Positions 23,330-35,118 of a stretch of 64,000 nucleotides of DNA are shown here, piece after piece. The DNA is taken from NCBI GenBank assembly GCA_964023205.1, contig OZ026835.1:37545083-37609082 (forward strand). Direction: 5' to 3'. The position numbers and the translations under genes were made by a program. The notes beneath the pieces are model-generated. The model was not told the origin of the DNA, did no database searches, and saw only the letters and a program-made list of their open reading frames with translations. Every line of letters begins with the position of its first letter. The first letter of the stretch is position 1. This stretch comes from Lutraria lutraria. Taxonomy: Eukaryota > Mollusca > Bivalvia > Venerida > Mactridae.

Positions 23330-24400
23330 ATCTTCTTTGTAAGAGAATTTGTACTTGATCTCTAAAGACCCAATCCATAGTCCACCAAAGTATGACCAAT
23401 TCCTGTTGTGTTGCGACTGAAAAATATTCGAATATACATTTTTGTACATGTATATATATGTCTCAATGAATGTAGGATAACGATTTACAAGAAGAAGTCA
23501 CCTCCCCTTATTAGGGTATGGATTCAATACATGTCAGAACGATCATTTTTAATAAGCAGATATATACTTATTACAAATCTCTGAATATATGTTATTTATG
23601 TCTCTGATACGTATAATGTACATCATGTATATATTTTGAAAAACTAATTATACATATGAAGCAAAAATGGTTATCATATAGTTACGCCAGTTCTTTGGTC
23701 TGGATTCTTCATATCAAGATTTTCGGCTACAATAGTACCTGAGACGGAGACGTAACAATGATAATTGATATTATATCTGTTTCGAATTCATGCATATATA
23801 TACATTTGTATAATAATCAAGGAATTAGTTTCATGTGGGTAAGCAATCGATGACTATAAAATCAAATACCAAGTTTCATGAATATATAACTCCAACTAAT
23901 TTTGAATTTTAACCAATATGTCGATACGTATATGATACAACCGTAACTACTCAGGCATTTCCGTAGCTCGTACATGAATATGTGTAGGATTACATATTTT
24001 TATTATTTGCATGGTTTCCCGGTCACTTCTTTTTCAACACTTGATACTCGTTTTCTCAGAATATCAGACTTTCAAATGTGTTTATCATTCGCGATTGATA
24101 TTATAGGTATCGGATTCCCATTGAAAGTGAAACAATTATTTAATTCCATCGTTGGATTCCCAGGGAAAGTAGCACGGGAACAACAACAACAACAATCAAA
24201 ATGGCAACCGAAGCACTTTTTTTAGGTAAACACCGAGGAGTTCCGATTGCATATCATAGTTGCAAGTGATACTGTAAAAAGTCTATAGCACCATCACTGT
24301 ACAGAGAAAAACATTTCTTACATGGTACTTGAAAATAAGAGAAGGACTCACCCAGTAAGTTTCCCTGAGATACTTACGATCTAACTTTTCGTGGAGCTCT
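23330..24400 (-). pseudogene. Decayed paralogue of the secreted four-cysteine gene
   Basis: Introns and exons align in order with 28.4-29.3 kb. The exon-3 equivalent (about 23,700-23,747) lacks roughly 30 bases, and the last-exon equivalent (about 23,330-23,430) keeps NRNWSYFGG but has lost the cysteines and stops early. The signal-peptide exon region (24,355-24,400) keeps the donor but has no ATG. I see no intact reading frame that would restore the protein. Confidence 0.55.
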
Positions 24401-24489
24401 ACACCAATAAAATGATTAGTAATTTGTGAATATTTGGGTATCTATTTCAATGCGATCTTCACCGTTTCACAATGACGGTCATCTTGCGC

Positions 24490-24505
24490 GCGATCACGTG
24501 ATCGC
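24490..24505. promoter_or_regulatory. 16-bp palindrome centred on an E-box
   Basis: GCGATCACGTGATCGC is a perfect palindrome around CACGTG, in a short CpG-richer stretch upstream of the decayed secreted-protein copy. Confidence 0.4.
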
Positions 24506-24559
24506 TACACAACGTTTTAATTTACGGAGTCCAGACCCTTGTATTTGAGTGACCCTGCG

Positions 24560-24912
24560 TGGCATAATATCGGGAACATCATTAGATGTAAGTTTAATGT
24601 GGTTGTATCATATCAGACTATGGTGGATTTTGTAGTATTTAGGGTGTACTTTATTCCATTGATGTATGGTATGGTAATACCATGTACATGTGAACTATAT
24701 ACATGAATGTATTCATTTGTCAAATACTCTTGATTGTCAAAAAATGTGTATTATCTATAACTTGTAAATATGTTATACTCTCCATAATGGAGGAATGAAT
24801 AAAGTAGACGGTCAATATCCTTTAGGAAAAAAGCAACTTCATACAAAAAACTTTAACCAATGCTTCTTGTAATTCGTCTAACTATAACGTTTTGTTGTAA
24901 TTGTTCTTGTTA
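24560..24912 (+). repeat. Direct repeat resembling a 3' UTR (copy 2)
   Basis: It matches 22,173-22,531 with moderate divergence and keeps the AATAAA. There is no coding frame in either copy. Confidence 0.6.
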
Positions 24913-27484
24913 AGTCTATGTTTTATGTTTCGTACACGTTGTATATTTTAAATGACTACGTACTGTTCTTTTTACTTGTCATTCCTGCAGTGTGCATGTA
25001 TTGTAATGTTGTGTCTTAACTGCTGTAATCTATGCTTTCTATGTGTATGACTGTAAAGACATATTACTTCGTTTTTGACATACGATGTACTGTTATATAT
25101 TTGTTTTATCTGTATTCTTATCAAACTCATATTTTGTGTCGGTAAATAACTATCCATAGCTAATGTTAACATGTTAATATACTATTCCGAGTAAAGTTTG
25201 AACTTGAACTTGGTTTTGATAAGGTTTTACATATGCCAATGCAGTCAATTCTAACACTTGGAGGTCTTTGGAAATAATGATTCAATTTAATAATCATATA
25301 TATTATGATTTAACAAAATTTCTTTTATTTGGCAAAATTCTGTAAAGTGTAATAAACGGTTTTCTAAGAAATACAAAAAATGCAAAACTTCACCTTATCA
25401 AAGTATAAATGACTATAAAATTATGTAGTACTAGCTAGTGTTACATTGTACATGTAATTAATTGGCAGTAAATAAATTGTTTGCTGGAGTCTTTATTAAT
25501 GTACACTAACTTTTTGTACCATGTTAACTTCAAGAGGGTAGAAGGGAGAAAGTACGTTGGGGATGGTGGTTATTTTGCGTGCCTTTTCTTTAGGAATTAT
25601 TTCCTAACCTGTTTTGTAAATTGTCATATCACAGTTTGGATGATGAACTTGGATGTAATTTTACGGACATCTTGGCCAATTAATAATTTATTTCCGTTTC
25701 AACAAATCTAAAAATTCATCAGTGAAAAATAAAAGTTATGCGGCTACTTTTAACTTGTATCAAAAATTGAGTAGAACTTTGTTTGTTATCATAGTACCAT
25801 GCTGAGTTATTAATCCTACCGGAGTTGGTTCCCTTTAAACAGTTTGTGAATACGATGAAACGTACACTTGAACATCGCAAAGTTAACTTCAAAAATATAA
25901 ATAAAGATCAAAACGTTGACTTAACTTGTGTCACTTTATATTTTAATGGTTTATTATATGTCACAAAGGTCATAACATAACAATTTGTTCCAAGAACAGA
26001 ACAGAACTTTTATTAGAGACTTGTACAAAGCAAAACACATATAGTATACAAATAAGAGCATGTCATGTGATAGGTAAAAAAGGCATATGAATGAGAAATT
26101 ATGATAGTATATGTACTAGTATTCTATTTTAGGAAAAAATATATGTATACGTAAATTGTACAAAGAGGGTGAATATAATCAATTAAGAGTAGCTAGTTAA
26201 CATGGAATATTTAAGATATAAAGCTTGTTTTATAAATCTAGCAGTATTTAGTAAAACATTTTATTTTGAGTATTTCGTAGTTCAAGAAATTTAAACAGTG
26301 GTGTTTTTTTATAACAATAATTAGGTATAAAGCTTTCAAGAAAGTCATAAACGTATCATTTATGTATTCTATATAGTTGGTACTAACTAAATTAAAAGCG
26401 TTTCATTCAGAATTTTTAACAATAAATTCCTCCGCAGTTCTGTATACTGATGAAGTTGAACAAAATAAATAGATAAATGAAGATAGATTTCAAACACACA
26501 TGAATACCACAAGGTGCTGGTACGTATATCGTAGCGAACTCATAATAAATGGTCACAGATTACGAAAATATTCGACTGATTTATATGAGTCAGTTTCAAA
26601 ATCCGCTGATTTTCTTGTTCTATGGTGATAATTTACATTTGAAGTATACCAAATACTGAGGTCAAAAATTGAAATCCAATAAAAGGAATGTGCATGCATA
26701 ATAGATACTTTAATTCCCTACTATATCTCAGGCTTGCATTATATTTAGGTATATGCTACATAAAATGATTTAACATGTACTTTTACATTATGACGCTCAA
26801 TGAGGGATTATTTCTCATGAAATCAACTAAATTATACAGAGTGATGAAATTTAATATTATTTACAAAACAAACAATTGAAGGCTTTTTCAACAAATACTA
26901 CCAGGTTTCCAATGAAGTTTTTGTTCTTTAATTGACTTTAGAAGTTGTATTTGTAACCTGTGAAAGGACACTCATAAGCGTGTTAGTTACTGAACAAATT
27001 TATCAACAATAAAACATTCAAGATAGTATTGGAATTCAAAGAAAAATCCTATTAAATTAACTACAAAAACATTGATAAACCCATGCATTAACAAAACCCA
27101 GTGAGTATAATAAATCATGCAACTTATACGATCAATTACGCCTATTTTCATGTTGTTCAAAATCACTTTTAACAAATAATAAATGATAATGTAACGTGTT
27201 TCAAGTCGTATACCGAGCGACTATGGCCTAAAATATGAAGAAAGGCAGATCGAATATAACAACAGATTGAATTAAACAATTGAACAAATACAATGTTCAT
27301 GTACATGTATCAATTTTCCTCAGGGACTACTTTGTCCGTATGATTGTCTAACTAAACATAAATAAGCACTATATATTTACATGCACAAAATCAATTTATG
27401 AATCAATGGTAAGTACGACACTCGTATGTTCAATAGACACAAAGACGTTTGTAAAATGTTAAAATGTAGTTTGAAGTAAAACAT
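24913..27484. other. AT-rich intergenic sequence
   Basis: Only short frames, with no recognisable exon, RNA gene or transposon end. Confidence 0.4.
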
Positions 27485-28112
27485 TAGTTGGAGTTGCCCA
27501 CGACCCGGTACTGGTATTAGGGAATAGAAATCTCTATCATGGTAAATATGCCGCAATCAAGAGGATCTAACCCTTACGTACACTGCCCAAAGTCCCGGAC
27601 ACGCACCAAATACAATGCACAATGAAAAAAACAAGAGATAACTACGACCCGGTACTGGTACTAGGAAGTAGAGACATCCGTCATGGTACATATGCGCAAT
27701 CGAGATGCTCTAGTCCATATTCACACTGACCAAAGTCCCAGATATGCACTCGTACAAAAATTAATAATACCATAACTATATAAAAGGACAAAGAAACGTC
27801 GTTGTATCTATGCAATGGGAATAGAAACCTCGTTCATGGTACATACGCCGCAATCCGGAGGCTCTAGTCCTTATAATCTCTTAAGACTAAATTCAGCAAT
27901 TGGGAGAAAATCTCTATCATGGTACATTCGCCGCAATCAAGAGTATTAAGCTCCACAAATTACTGATCAGTCTCAGAAATTAATACACACCTTCCATCTA
28001 ATGATACTACCACTCCAGATGTTACCCAGCAGACTGACTAATGTTCCGAGAGCGCATGCTTTTTATAAGTAGCGAGCCAGTGAGATTGATTTGATTGGCT
28101 AATTAGAAGGCT
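27485..28112 (-). promoter_or_regulatory. Promoter-like leader with CCAAT and TATA boxes (right inverted copy)
   Basis: Read on the minus strand it has AGCCAATCAA (28,091-28,100) and TTATAAAA (28,061-28,068), then four copies of a leader unit with GATTGCGGC, ATGTACCATGA and AGAGRTTTCTA. It matches the left copy base for base over long stretches. Confidence 0.5.
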
Positions 28113-28362
28113 GGTATAAAAACAAACGAATAATTGAAGTGTTGCGGTCGTCTCCACAACATGAATTAATGCATTCAACACAAACTAAAGCATTTTTTTT
28201 TTAAATTATTTCATATATCTATTTTTTTTCTTTACGAAGGCTGATTTCTTTACAATAAAAACATTGTTCGGTCTAATGTTTCATTTTTAACTAGTTCTTA
28301 TTTTAATTTGTGGTAATGTCCAGTCAAAATAAGGGGAAGATTTGTTAGAATCTGTCTTCTAT

Positions 28363-29281
28363 TTATAGTTCTCCTCTCCGGTTTATCTTGTGCAAGAGAT
28401 TTTGTATACAATGCTCAACGGCACCAGCTCGGCTCTTAGTGAACACGGTCTCAACCAAATGTGTACAATTATCAATGCAAGTTCCCAAATACTTCCATTG
28501 AATGCCCTTCACCTGACCTTGGTACGACCAGTTGCTATAGCAGTTGTCTCTACGATGCAACTGAAAGGTATACAGTAGTGATACACCTGCCTTTCTAACA
28601 CCAGTGAATTTTACACTATCAAAAAAGAACAAAATGAACGTAGAATAACGATTACATTATTAAATGAAGAAGTAGTCATCTCCCCTGATTATGAATCTTA
28701 TTAAAAGTTTAAAATACAATGCACTAATTATGCATTACGAATACATGAGAAAGGTGATAATCTTAAGCAAGGCCAAGCAGATGTATTGATCACAAATCTC
28801 CGTATATATAAATATATAAACGGCAAATATATGCATATATTTTGAAAAAAAAACTAATTATGGAACAAAAATGAATATCATATAGTTACTTGGCCTGAAT
28901 TCCTCGTTCCAAGAGCTCCGGCTATATCAGTAGCAAGTCTTAATAAATCTTCGAATCCACCATAAACAGTACCTAAGACGAAGGAGAAATAATGATAATT
29001 GACATCAGTATCGAATTCATAATGATCAAGTAATTATAATGTGTATGTGTAAGCAATCGATGACTTGAAAAACAAACCATTCATAAGCATGCAGTTTTAC
29101 TTCTTACCTTTGTATTGTCGTGGCCACTGATCAGCAGATCCTAGTGACAATGTTATCAAAAGTCTATATAAACAACATCACTGTACAGAGAGAAACATTT
29201 CTTACATGATACTAGAAAATAGGAGTCGGACTTACCCAGTAAATATGCAGACAAGATGATTGTAAAAATGTATTTCTTCAT
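28363..29281 (-). CDS. Small secreted four-cysteine protein (4 exons, about 119 aa)
   Basis: Predicted exons are 29,281-29,236, 29,140-29,108, 28,972-28,890 and 28,560-28,363, all with AG/GT borders and consistent phases. Exon 1 encodes a typical signal peptide, MKKYIFTIILSAYLLG. Exon 2 gives SADQWPRQYK, and exon 3 GTVYGGFEDLLRLATDIAGA and NSGQ. Exon 4 encodes DNCYSNWSYQGQVKGIQWKY, then GTCIDNCTHLVE and RAGAVEHCIQNLLHKI. There are four cysteines. The local pattern C-x3-W-S...G-x-x-W...C-x3-C recalls macin-type antimicrobial peptides, but those have eight or more cysteines, so the family stays open. The function is unknown; the secreted nature is well supported. A decayed copy lies at 23,330-24,400. 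Confidence 0.6.
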
Positions 29282-29780
29282 CTCTTCAATTCAAATCGTG
29301 TACAAGTCCAGTGAGAAAATTATGTAGTACAGAAATCAACCTACGTCTGACCACGGAAGTAATAACAGACGGAAAAGCAACGGTCGGTATTAATTCTACC
29401 GTATTAAAGTTACACGCCGTATTGAAGTCACACTGAATAATGCATTTACATTCATGTGGGGATGCGTAGTCTAAAGTGTGCTGGCTCTGTAGCAATTACT
29501 TGTACCGTTTTAAAAGCCTATTTATAACACAGTCTGCTTCGCTTACTGTATCAACCACGCGAATACGATTCGCCGGTCATAGATTACGCGAGTGTATTCG
29601 ATGCTTTATGAAAAATAGAAAACTGTCGAATTTATATTTCATCAGAGATGTTTGTTGAAATGCCAGGAATGTTTTGTATTCACTTTTGACTCACACGGTC
29701 AATTTTGATAACGTGTTTTAAAAAGTAGCATGTATGTATAGGCCTACACCTCTTTTTACTTTTATGTTGTTTAGTATTAT

Positions 29781-29811
29781 CAGAGACGTATAATTGTATT
29801 ATACGTCTCTG
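29781..29811. repeat. Perfect 14-bp hairpin with 3-base loop
   Basis: CAGAGACGTATAAT and its exact complement are separated by TGT. The flanking sequence shows no larger inverted ends. Confidence 0.75.
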
Positions 29812-30111
29812 GTATTATATTGCGATATTCTTTGAAGAATAAATATATGTCCGTTGAAAAGATTTTTTATTATTCTATATTAAAGTTCGTTGTTTCGGCT
29901 GCATTGCACCGTGACGGTGAGGTTTGTAACAGTGCCAACTATACAATTAATTAAAACATGGACATATAAACATGATAACTACAGGGAGGGTATCTATAAG
30001 AACTGTTATGTTATGTTAATATGTTAACTTATTCTCTCGGAGGATATATGCATTGTGTTTTGATACTTAGTTGCCGACATTGATGGTATAAACAGCCAGC
30101 TTGTTTTCCAT

Positions 30112-31600
30112 ATTGAAGGTGCACCCTGGCAATTTCGGGTTAGTTCTCGCATTGAAGTTACATCCCAGCCGTTTTGAGTAAGTTTCCCGCATTGAAGGTA
30201 CACTCCAGCCGTTTTGAGTAAGTTTCCCGCCTTGAAGGTACATCCGGGTCGTTTTGAGGTTGTTCCCGCATTGAAGGTACACCCCAGCCGTTTTGAGTTA
30301 CTTTCCCGCATTGAAGATACACCCCAGCCGTTTTGAGAGAGTTCCCGCAATGAAGGTACATCAAGGTCGTTTTGAGATAGTTCCCGCATTCAAGGTACAT
30401 CCCAGCCGTTTTGAGTAAGTTTCCCGCATTGATGGTACACTCCAGCCGTTTTGAGTAAGTTTCCCGCCTTGAAGGTACATCCGGGTCGTTTTGAGATTGT
30501 TCCCGCATTGAAGGTACACCCCAGCCGTTTTGAGTTACTTTCCCGCATTGAAGTTACACCCCAGCCATTTGAGAGAGTTCCCGCAATGAAGGTACATCAA
30601 GGTCGTTTTGAGATAGTTCCCGCATTGAAGGTACATCCCAGCCGTTTTGAGATAGTTTCCGCATTGAAGAAGGTACATCCAGGTCGTTTTGAGATAGTTC
30701 CCGAATTGAAGTTACACCACAGCCGTTTTGAGTAAGTTTCACGCACTGAAGGGACATCAGGGCCGTTTTGAGTAACTTACCCGCATTGAAAGTACATCCA
30801 GGTCGTTTTGAGATAGTTCCCTCATTGAAGATAAAAGCCAGCCGTTTTGAGTAGGTTTCCCGCATTGAAGGTACACCCAAGCCGTTTTGAGTTACTATCC
30901 CGCATTGAAGTTACATCCCAGCCGTTTTGAGTAAGTTTCCCGCATTGAAGGTACATCCAGCACGTTTTGAGATAGTTCCCGCATTGAAGGTACGTACACC
31001 CCAGCCGTTTTGCGTAAGTTTCCCACATTGAAGGTACATCCAGGTTGTTTTGAAATAGTTCCCGCATTGAAGGTACACCCTAGCCGTTTTGAGTAAGTTT
31101 CCCGCATTGAAGGTACACCTTAGTCGTTTTGAGTAAGTTTCCCGCATTGAAGGTACACACTAGCCGTTTTGAGTAAGTTTCCCGCATTGAAGGTACATCC
31201 AGGATGTTTTGAGATAGTTCCCGCATTGAAGGTACACCACGGGCGTTTTGAGTAAGTTTCCCGCATTGAAGGTACATCCAGGTCGTTTTGAGATAGTTTC
31301 CGCATTGAAGGTACACCCAAGCCGTTTTGAGTTACTTTCCCGCATTGAAGGTACACCTCAGACGTATTTAGTTAGTTTCCGGCATTGAAGTTACACCCTA
31401 GTCGTTTTTAGTAACTTACCCGCATTGAAGGTACATCGCGACCGTTTTTAAACAGTTTCCGCAGTGAAGGTATACACCCTTGCCGTTTTCAGTTAATGTC
31501 CCGTATTGAAGGTACATCCTAGCCATTTTCAGTAAGTTTCCCGTATTGAAGGTATGCCCTAGACGTTTTGATGTAGTTCCGGCATTGAAGTTAAATCATT
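30112..31600 (+). repeat. 40-bp minisatellite array (left arm, about 37 units)
   Basis: The unit is TTTTGAGTAAGTTTCCCGCA followed by TTGAAGGTACACCCCAGCCG. Variants alternate between TACACCCCAGCCG and TACATCCAGGTCG types. The unit is not a multiple of three and has few stops, so long repetitive frames appear on both strands; these are not genes. Confidence 0.95.
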
Positions 31601-32867
31601 CACCTTTTTTTGCCTGATTTATAAAGGACACGGGTAAACATATGAAGAAAATTTAACCAAAAAGTACACAATACAGTTTAATATGTCTACTTTATGGAAT
31701 GAACAATAACTAAGGAAAAAAGACCGTCTCAATACAGTATTTTTGGCGCCGAAAGTATGGTTGGGTGCATGGTCCAGAATCACATATATCAATTTCACAT
31801 GTATATTTTTAAACACGTTTTAAAAAGTTTTAAACACGTTTTGAAATGCATAATAAGATATCTTAGGACGACAATGTATTTATGTTTACATTTGAATGAA
31901 CTACCTTCTATAAATAAAGACATTAATATATTTATTGGTTTATTTATCTTATGTTCGTACTATTGGAGGAACTACGAAGTACATAATCATTTGTTTAAAA
32001 CGAAAGATTCAATGGTTCAGAGACACGGTGCCGAGTAGTTTTGTGTATTATTAGTAGTTTTGTACCCATACATTTATCGACACTTTGACCATAGTCCACA
32101 CTGCTTAGTTTGAGAATGTATTTTGCACATAACCATACGCAGTGTTAAAATGTAAAACAATTATATTTTATTATTTGGCATGATATATCTTTCATGCGTT
32201 ACTGAACCATACAGATGTCAAGAATGCTAAATAAAGAATAACAACAATGGACATGTCTTAGTATAAACTTCTAGTATATCTTAATGTCAAGCTGTTTTAT
32301 GTTTTTAATATCCATAATAGTGTGGCATATGGTGGTCGCACTGTCCGACCGTCTGTCACACTTCTTGTCATTGCAACTACATTTTTTTGTACAGTAACTA
32401 CATTTATTACGCAGTTTTCACAAAACTTTCAGAGAATGATCAGTATCAAGTGTTGTGGCGAATATTCTCAGGCTTTTTTATTCAGTAATTTTCGGCAAAG
32501 TTATTGCCTTTCAGTTTTAACTTATAATGCTTGTCGTAGCAACATCTTGTACAATTCTAATGCGATGTTAACCAAACTTTCATAGAGTGATCAGTATCAC
32601 GTGCTGTAACGCTTGGTTCATCCATCCGACTTGTTCAGTTATATACGGCAGTCAGCTTACGTGCCCGGTTTTTCCTAGACTTACCAGTACTTATTTGCCC
32701 TTAGACAAGGAACTGGCAAAGAAAAATCAGCATCTTTATCATCTTTCATAAAAGCACAGACCCTGCCACGTAAGGGATCGAACTCGAGCCGCAATGAACT
32801 AACCCCTGGACCACAAATTGTTTTTTCATTATTGTAACATATAATTTTATGCATTTTTCAATGCGAG
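31601..32867. other. Unique-looking spacer between the inverted arrays
   Basis: AT-rich, with short open frames only. No recognisable transposase, RT or exon. Confidence 0.5.
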
Positions 32868-35118
32868 AAACAAACTCAATACGTCCGGGTTGTACCTTCA
32901 TTGCGGAAACTAACTCAAAACGTCCGGGTTGTACCTTCAATACGGGAAACTAACTATATACGGTTAGGATGTACCTTCAACGCAGGAAACCAACTCAAAA
33001 CGGCCGTGATGTACGTTCTTTACGGGAATTAACTAAAAACAACTAAGATGTACCTTCAATACGGGAAATTAACTCGATGGGACTAGGGTGTAACTTCAAT
33101 GCAGGAAACTAAATAAAAACGGTCGATATGTACCTTCAACACGGGAAACTATAACTCAATGGGACAAGGGTGTAACTTCAAAACGGGAAACTGAATAAAA
33201 AAAGTCGATATGTAACTTCAAAACGGGAAACTGAATAAAACCGGTCGAGATGTACCTTCAATACGGGAAATTAACTAAAAACAACTAAGATGTACCTTCA
33301 ATACAGGGAACTAACTCAATGGGCCTAGGGTGTAACTTCAAAACGGGAAACTGAATAAAACCGGTCGAGATGTACTTTCAATACGGGATATTAAACTCAA
33401 TGGCACTAGGGTGTAACTTCAATACGGGAAACTAAATAAAACCGGTCGAGATGTATCTTCAATACGGGAAACTAACTCAATGGGACTAGGGTGTAACTTC
33501 AATGCGGGAAACAAAATAAAAACGGTCGAGATATGCCTTCAATGCGGGAAACTAACTCAATAGGGCTAGGGTGTAACTTCAATACGGGAAACTAAATATA
33601 ACCGGTCGAGATGTACCTTCAATACGGTAAACGAACGAAAAACGGTCGAGATGTACCTTCAATACGGGAAACTGACTAAAAACGGTCGAGATGTACCTTC
33701 AATGCGGGAACTAACTAAAAACAACTAAGATGTACCTTCAATACGGGAAACTAACTCAATGGGACTAGGGTGTAACTTCAATGCGGGAAACTATCTAAAA
33801 CCGGTAGAGATGTACCTTCAATACGGGAAACTAACTTAATGGGACTAGGGTGTAACTTCAATGTGGGAAACTATCTAAAACCGGTAGAGATGTACCTTCA
33901 ATGCGGGAACTGACTAAAAACAACTTAGATGTACCTTCAATACGGGAAACGAACTCAATGGGACTAGGGTGAAACTTCAATACGGGAAACTGACTAAAAA
34001 CGGTTGAGATGTACCTTCACTACGGGAATATAATAAACTAGAAGCCCAAGGGCAACATGTCGAGCCCCTGTTTAGCCAGCTTGTGATCTTGACCTTTGAA
34101 CTACAAGTACGGGTGATATTCATGACACATCATTTCATTGAAGTAAACTTTAGTACCAATTTATTTTAAAATCCTTGAATGCAAACAGAAGTTACAGCCC
34201 AGACAAGGAAAATATATTTGACCGAATGTGTAATCTTGACCTTTGACCTATGAAAATCTGGGTGTTGCCCAAGACACATGGTCTCATTGTATTATGGCAA
34301 GTCATTTTCAAATAACTCAATGCATAAGGGAGACACAGCCCTGACAAGGTGTATAAAGATTATTTTTTATGTTTGACCTCTAAGTGTGACCTTGACCTTT
34401 GAGCTAGAGACCTGGATCTTACGCACTGCACACCGTCTCATGGTGTTTAACAATTATGCCAAGTTATCTGAAAAAGTTTCTATGCATAAGGGAGTTACAG
34501 CCCGGACAAGGTCTATAATGCTCATTTTTGACGTTTGACCTCTAAGTGTGACCTTGACCTTTGAGCTAGAGACCTGGATTTTGCGCACTGCACACCGTCT
34601 CATGGTGTTTCACAATTATGCCAAGTTATTTTAAAAAGTGTCAATGCATAAAGGAGATACAGCCCGGACAAGGATCCGGACGGACACACTAACTCACTCA
34701 CTCACTCACTAACTAACTAACTAACGTACAGACACGCAACCGCCATTGTGGCGACTATGTCGAGCTCACTGCAGGCGGGCTCGACAAAAACGGTTGACAT
34801 GTACCTTCGATGTGGGAACTAACTAAAAGCGATCGAGATGTACCTTCAATACGGGAAACTAACTCAATGGGACTAGGGTGTTACTTCAATATGGGAAACT
34901 GACTAAAAACGGTCGAGATGTACCTTCAATACGGGAAACTAACTAAAAACGGTCGAGATGTACCTTCAATTCGGGAACTAACTAAAAACAACTAAGATGT
35001 ACCTTCAATACGGGAAACTAACTCAGTGGGGCTAGGCTAGGGTGTAACTTCAATGCGGGAAACTAAATAAAAACGGTCGAGATGTACCTTCAATACGGGA
35101 AACTAACTCAATGGGGCT
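32868..35118 (-). repeat. 40-bp minisatellite array (right arm, inverted, about 37 units)
   Basis: The unit is GGTCGAGATGTACCTTCAAT followed by ACGGGAAACTAACTAAAAAC. Its complement is the same consensus as the left array. An 80-bp higher-order pattern (GGTCGAGATG unit then GGGACTAGGG unit) is visible in places. It is interrupted by an insertion at 34,032-34,787. Confidence 0.95.
34032..34787. mobile_element. 0.76-kb element inserted in the right minisatellite array
   Basis: It starts CTAGAAGCCCAAGGGCAACA and ends GCAGGCGGGCTCGAC. It contains repeated TGACCTTTGA and CATAAGGGAG blocks and an ACTC/ACTA microsatellite (about 34,685-34,725). Array units resume on both sides. There is no coding frame. 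Confidence 0.7.

Noticed and set aside
23974..24225. 83-codon plus-strand frame with a Gln run
   Set aside because: It overlaps the intron of the decayed secreted-protein copy, has no homology I recognise, and the CAA run is a microsatellite.
28363..29281. Firm assignment of the secreted protein to the anti-LPS factor family
   Set aside because: TKSRAGAVEHC loosely resembles the TRSRSGV motif, but the cysteine number and spacing do not fit. Left as unknown.
29476..29658. Plus-strand frame with TRIRFAGHR (RT C-terminal-like)
   Set aside because: Only a few residues resemble the LRxAGH motif of non-LTR elements, with no surrounding support.
30024..31356. Long repetitive open frames (MRELSQND..., MYLQCGN...) on the minus strand
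   Set aside because: They are the three phases of a 40-bp minisatellite unit with no stops. Overlapping frames repeat the same 120-bp cycle and have no splice or start logic.
30112..35118. CRISPR array
   Set aside because: The repeats are contiguous 40-bp units without unique spacers, in a eukaryotic genome.
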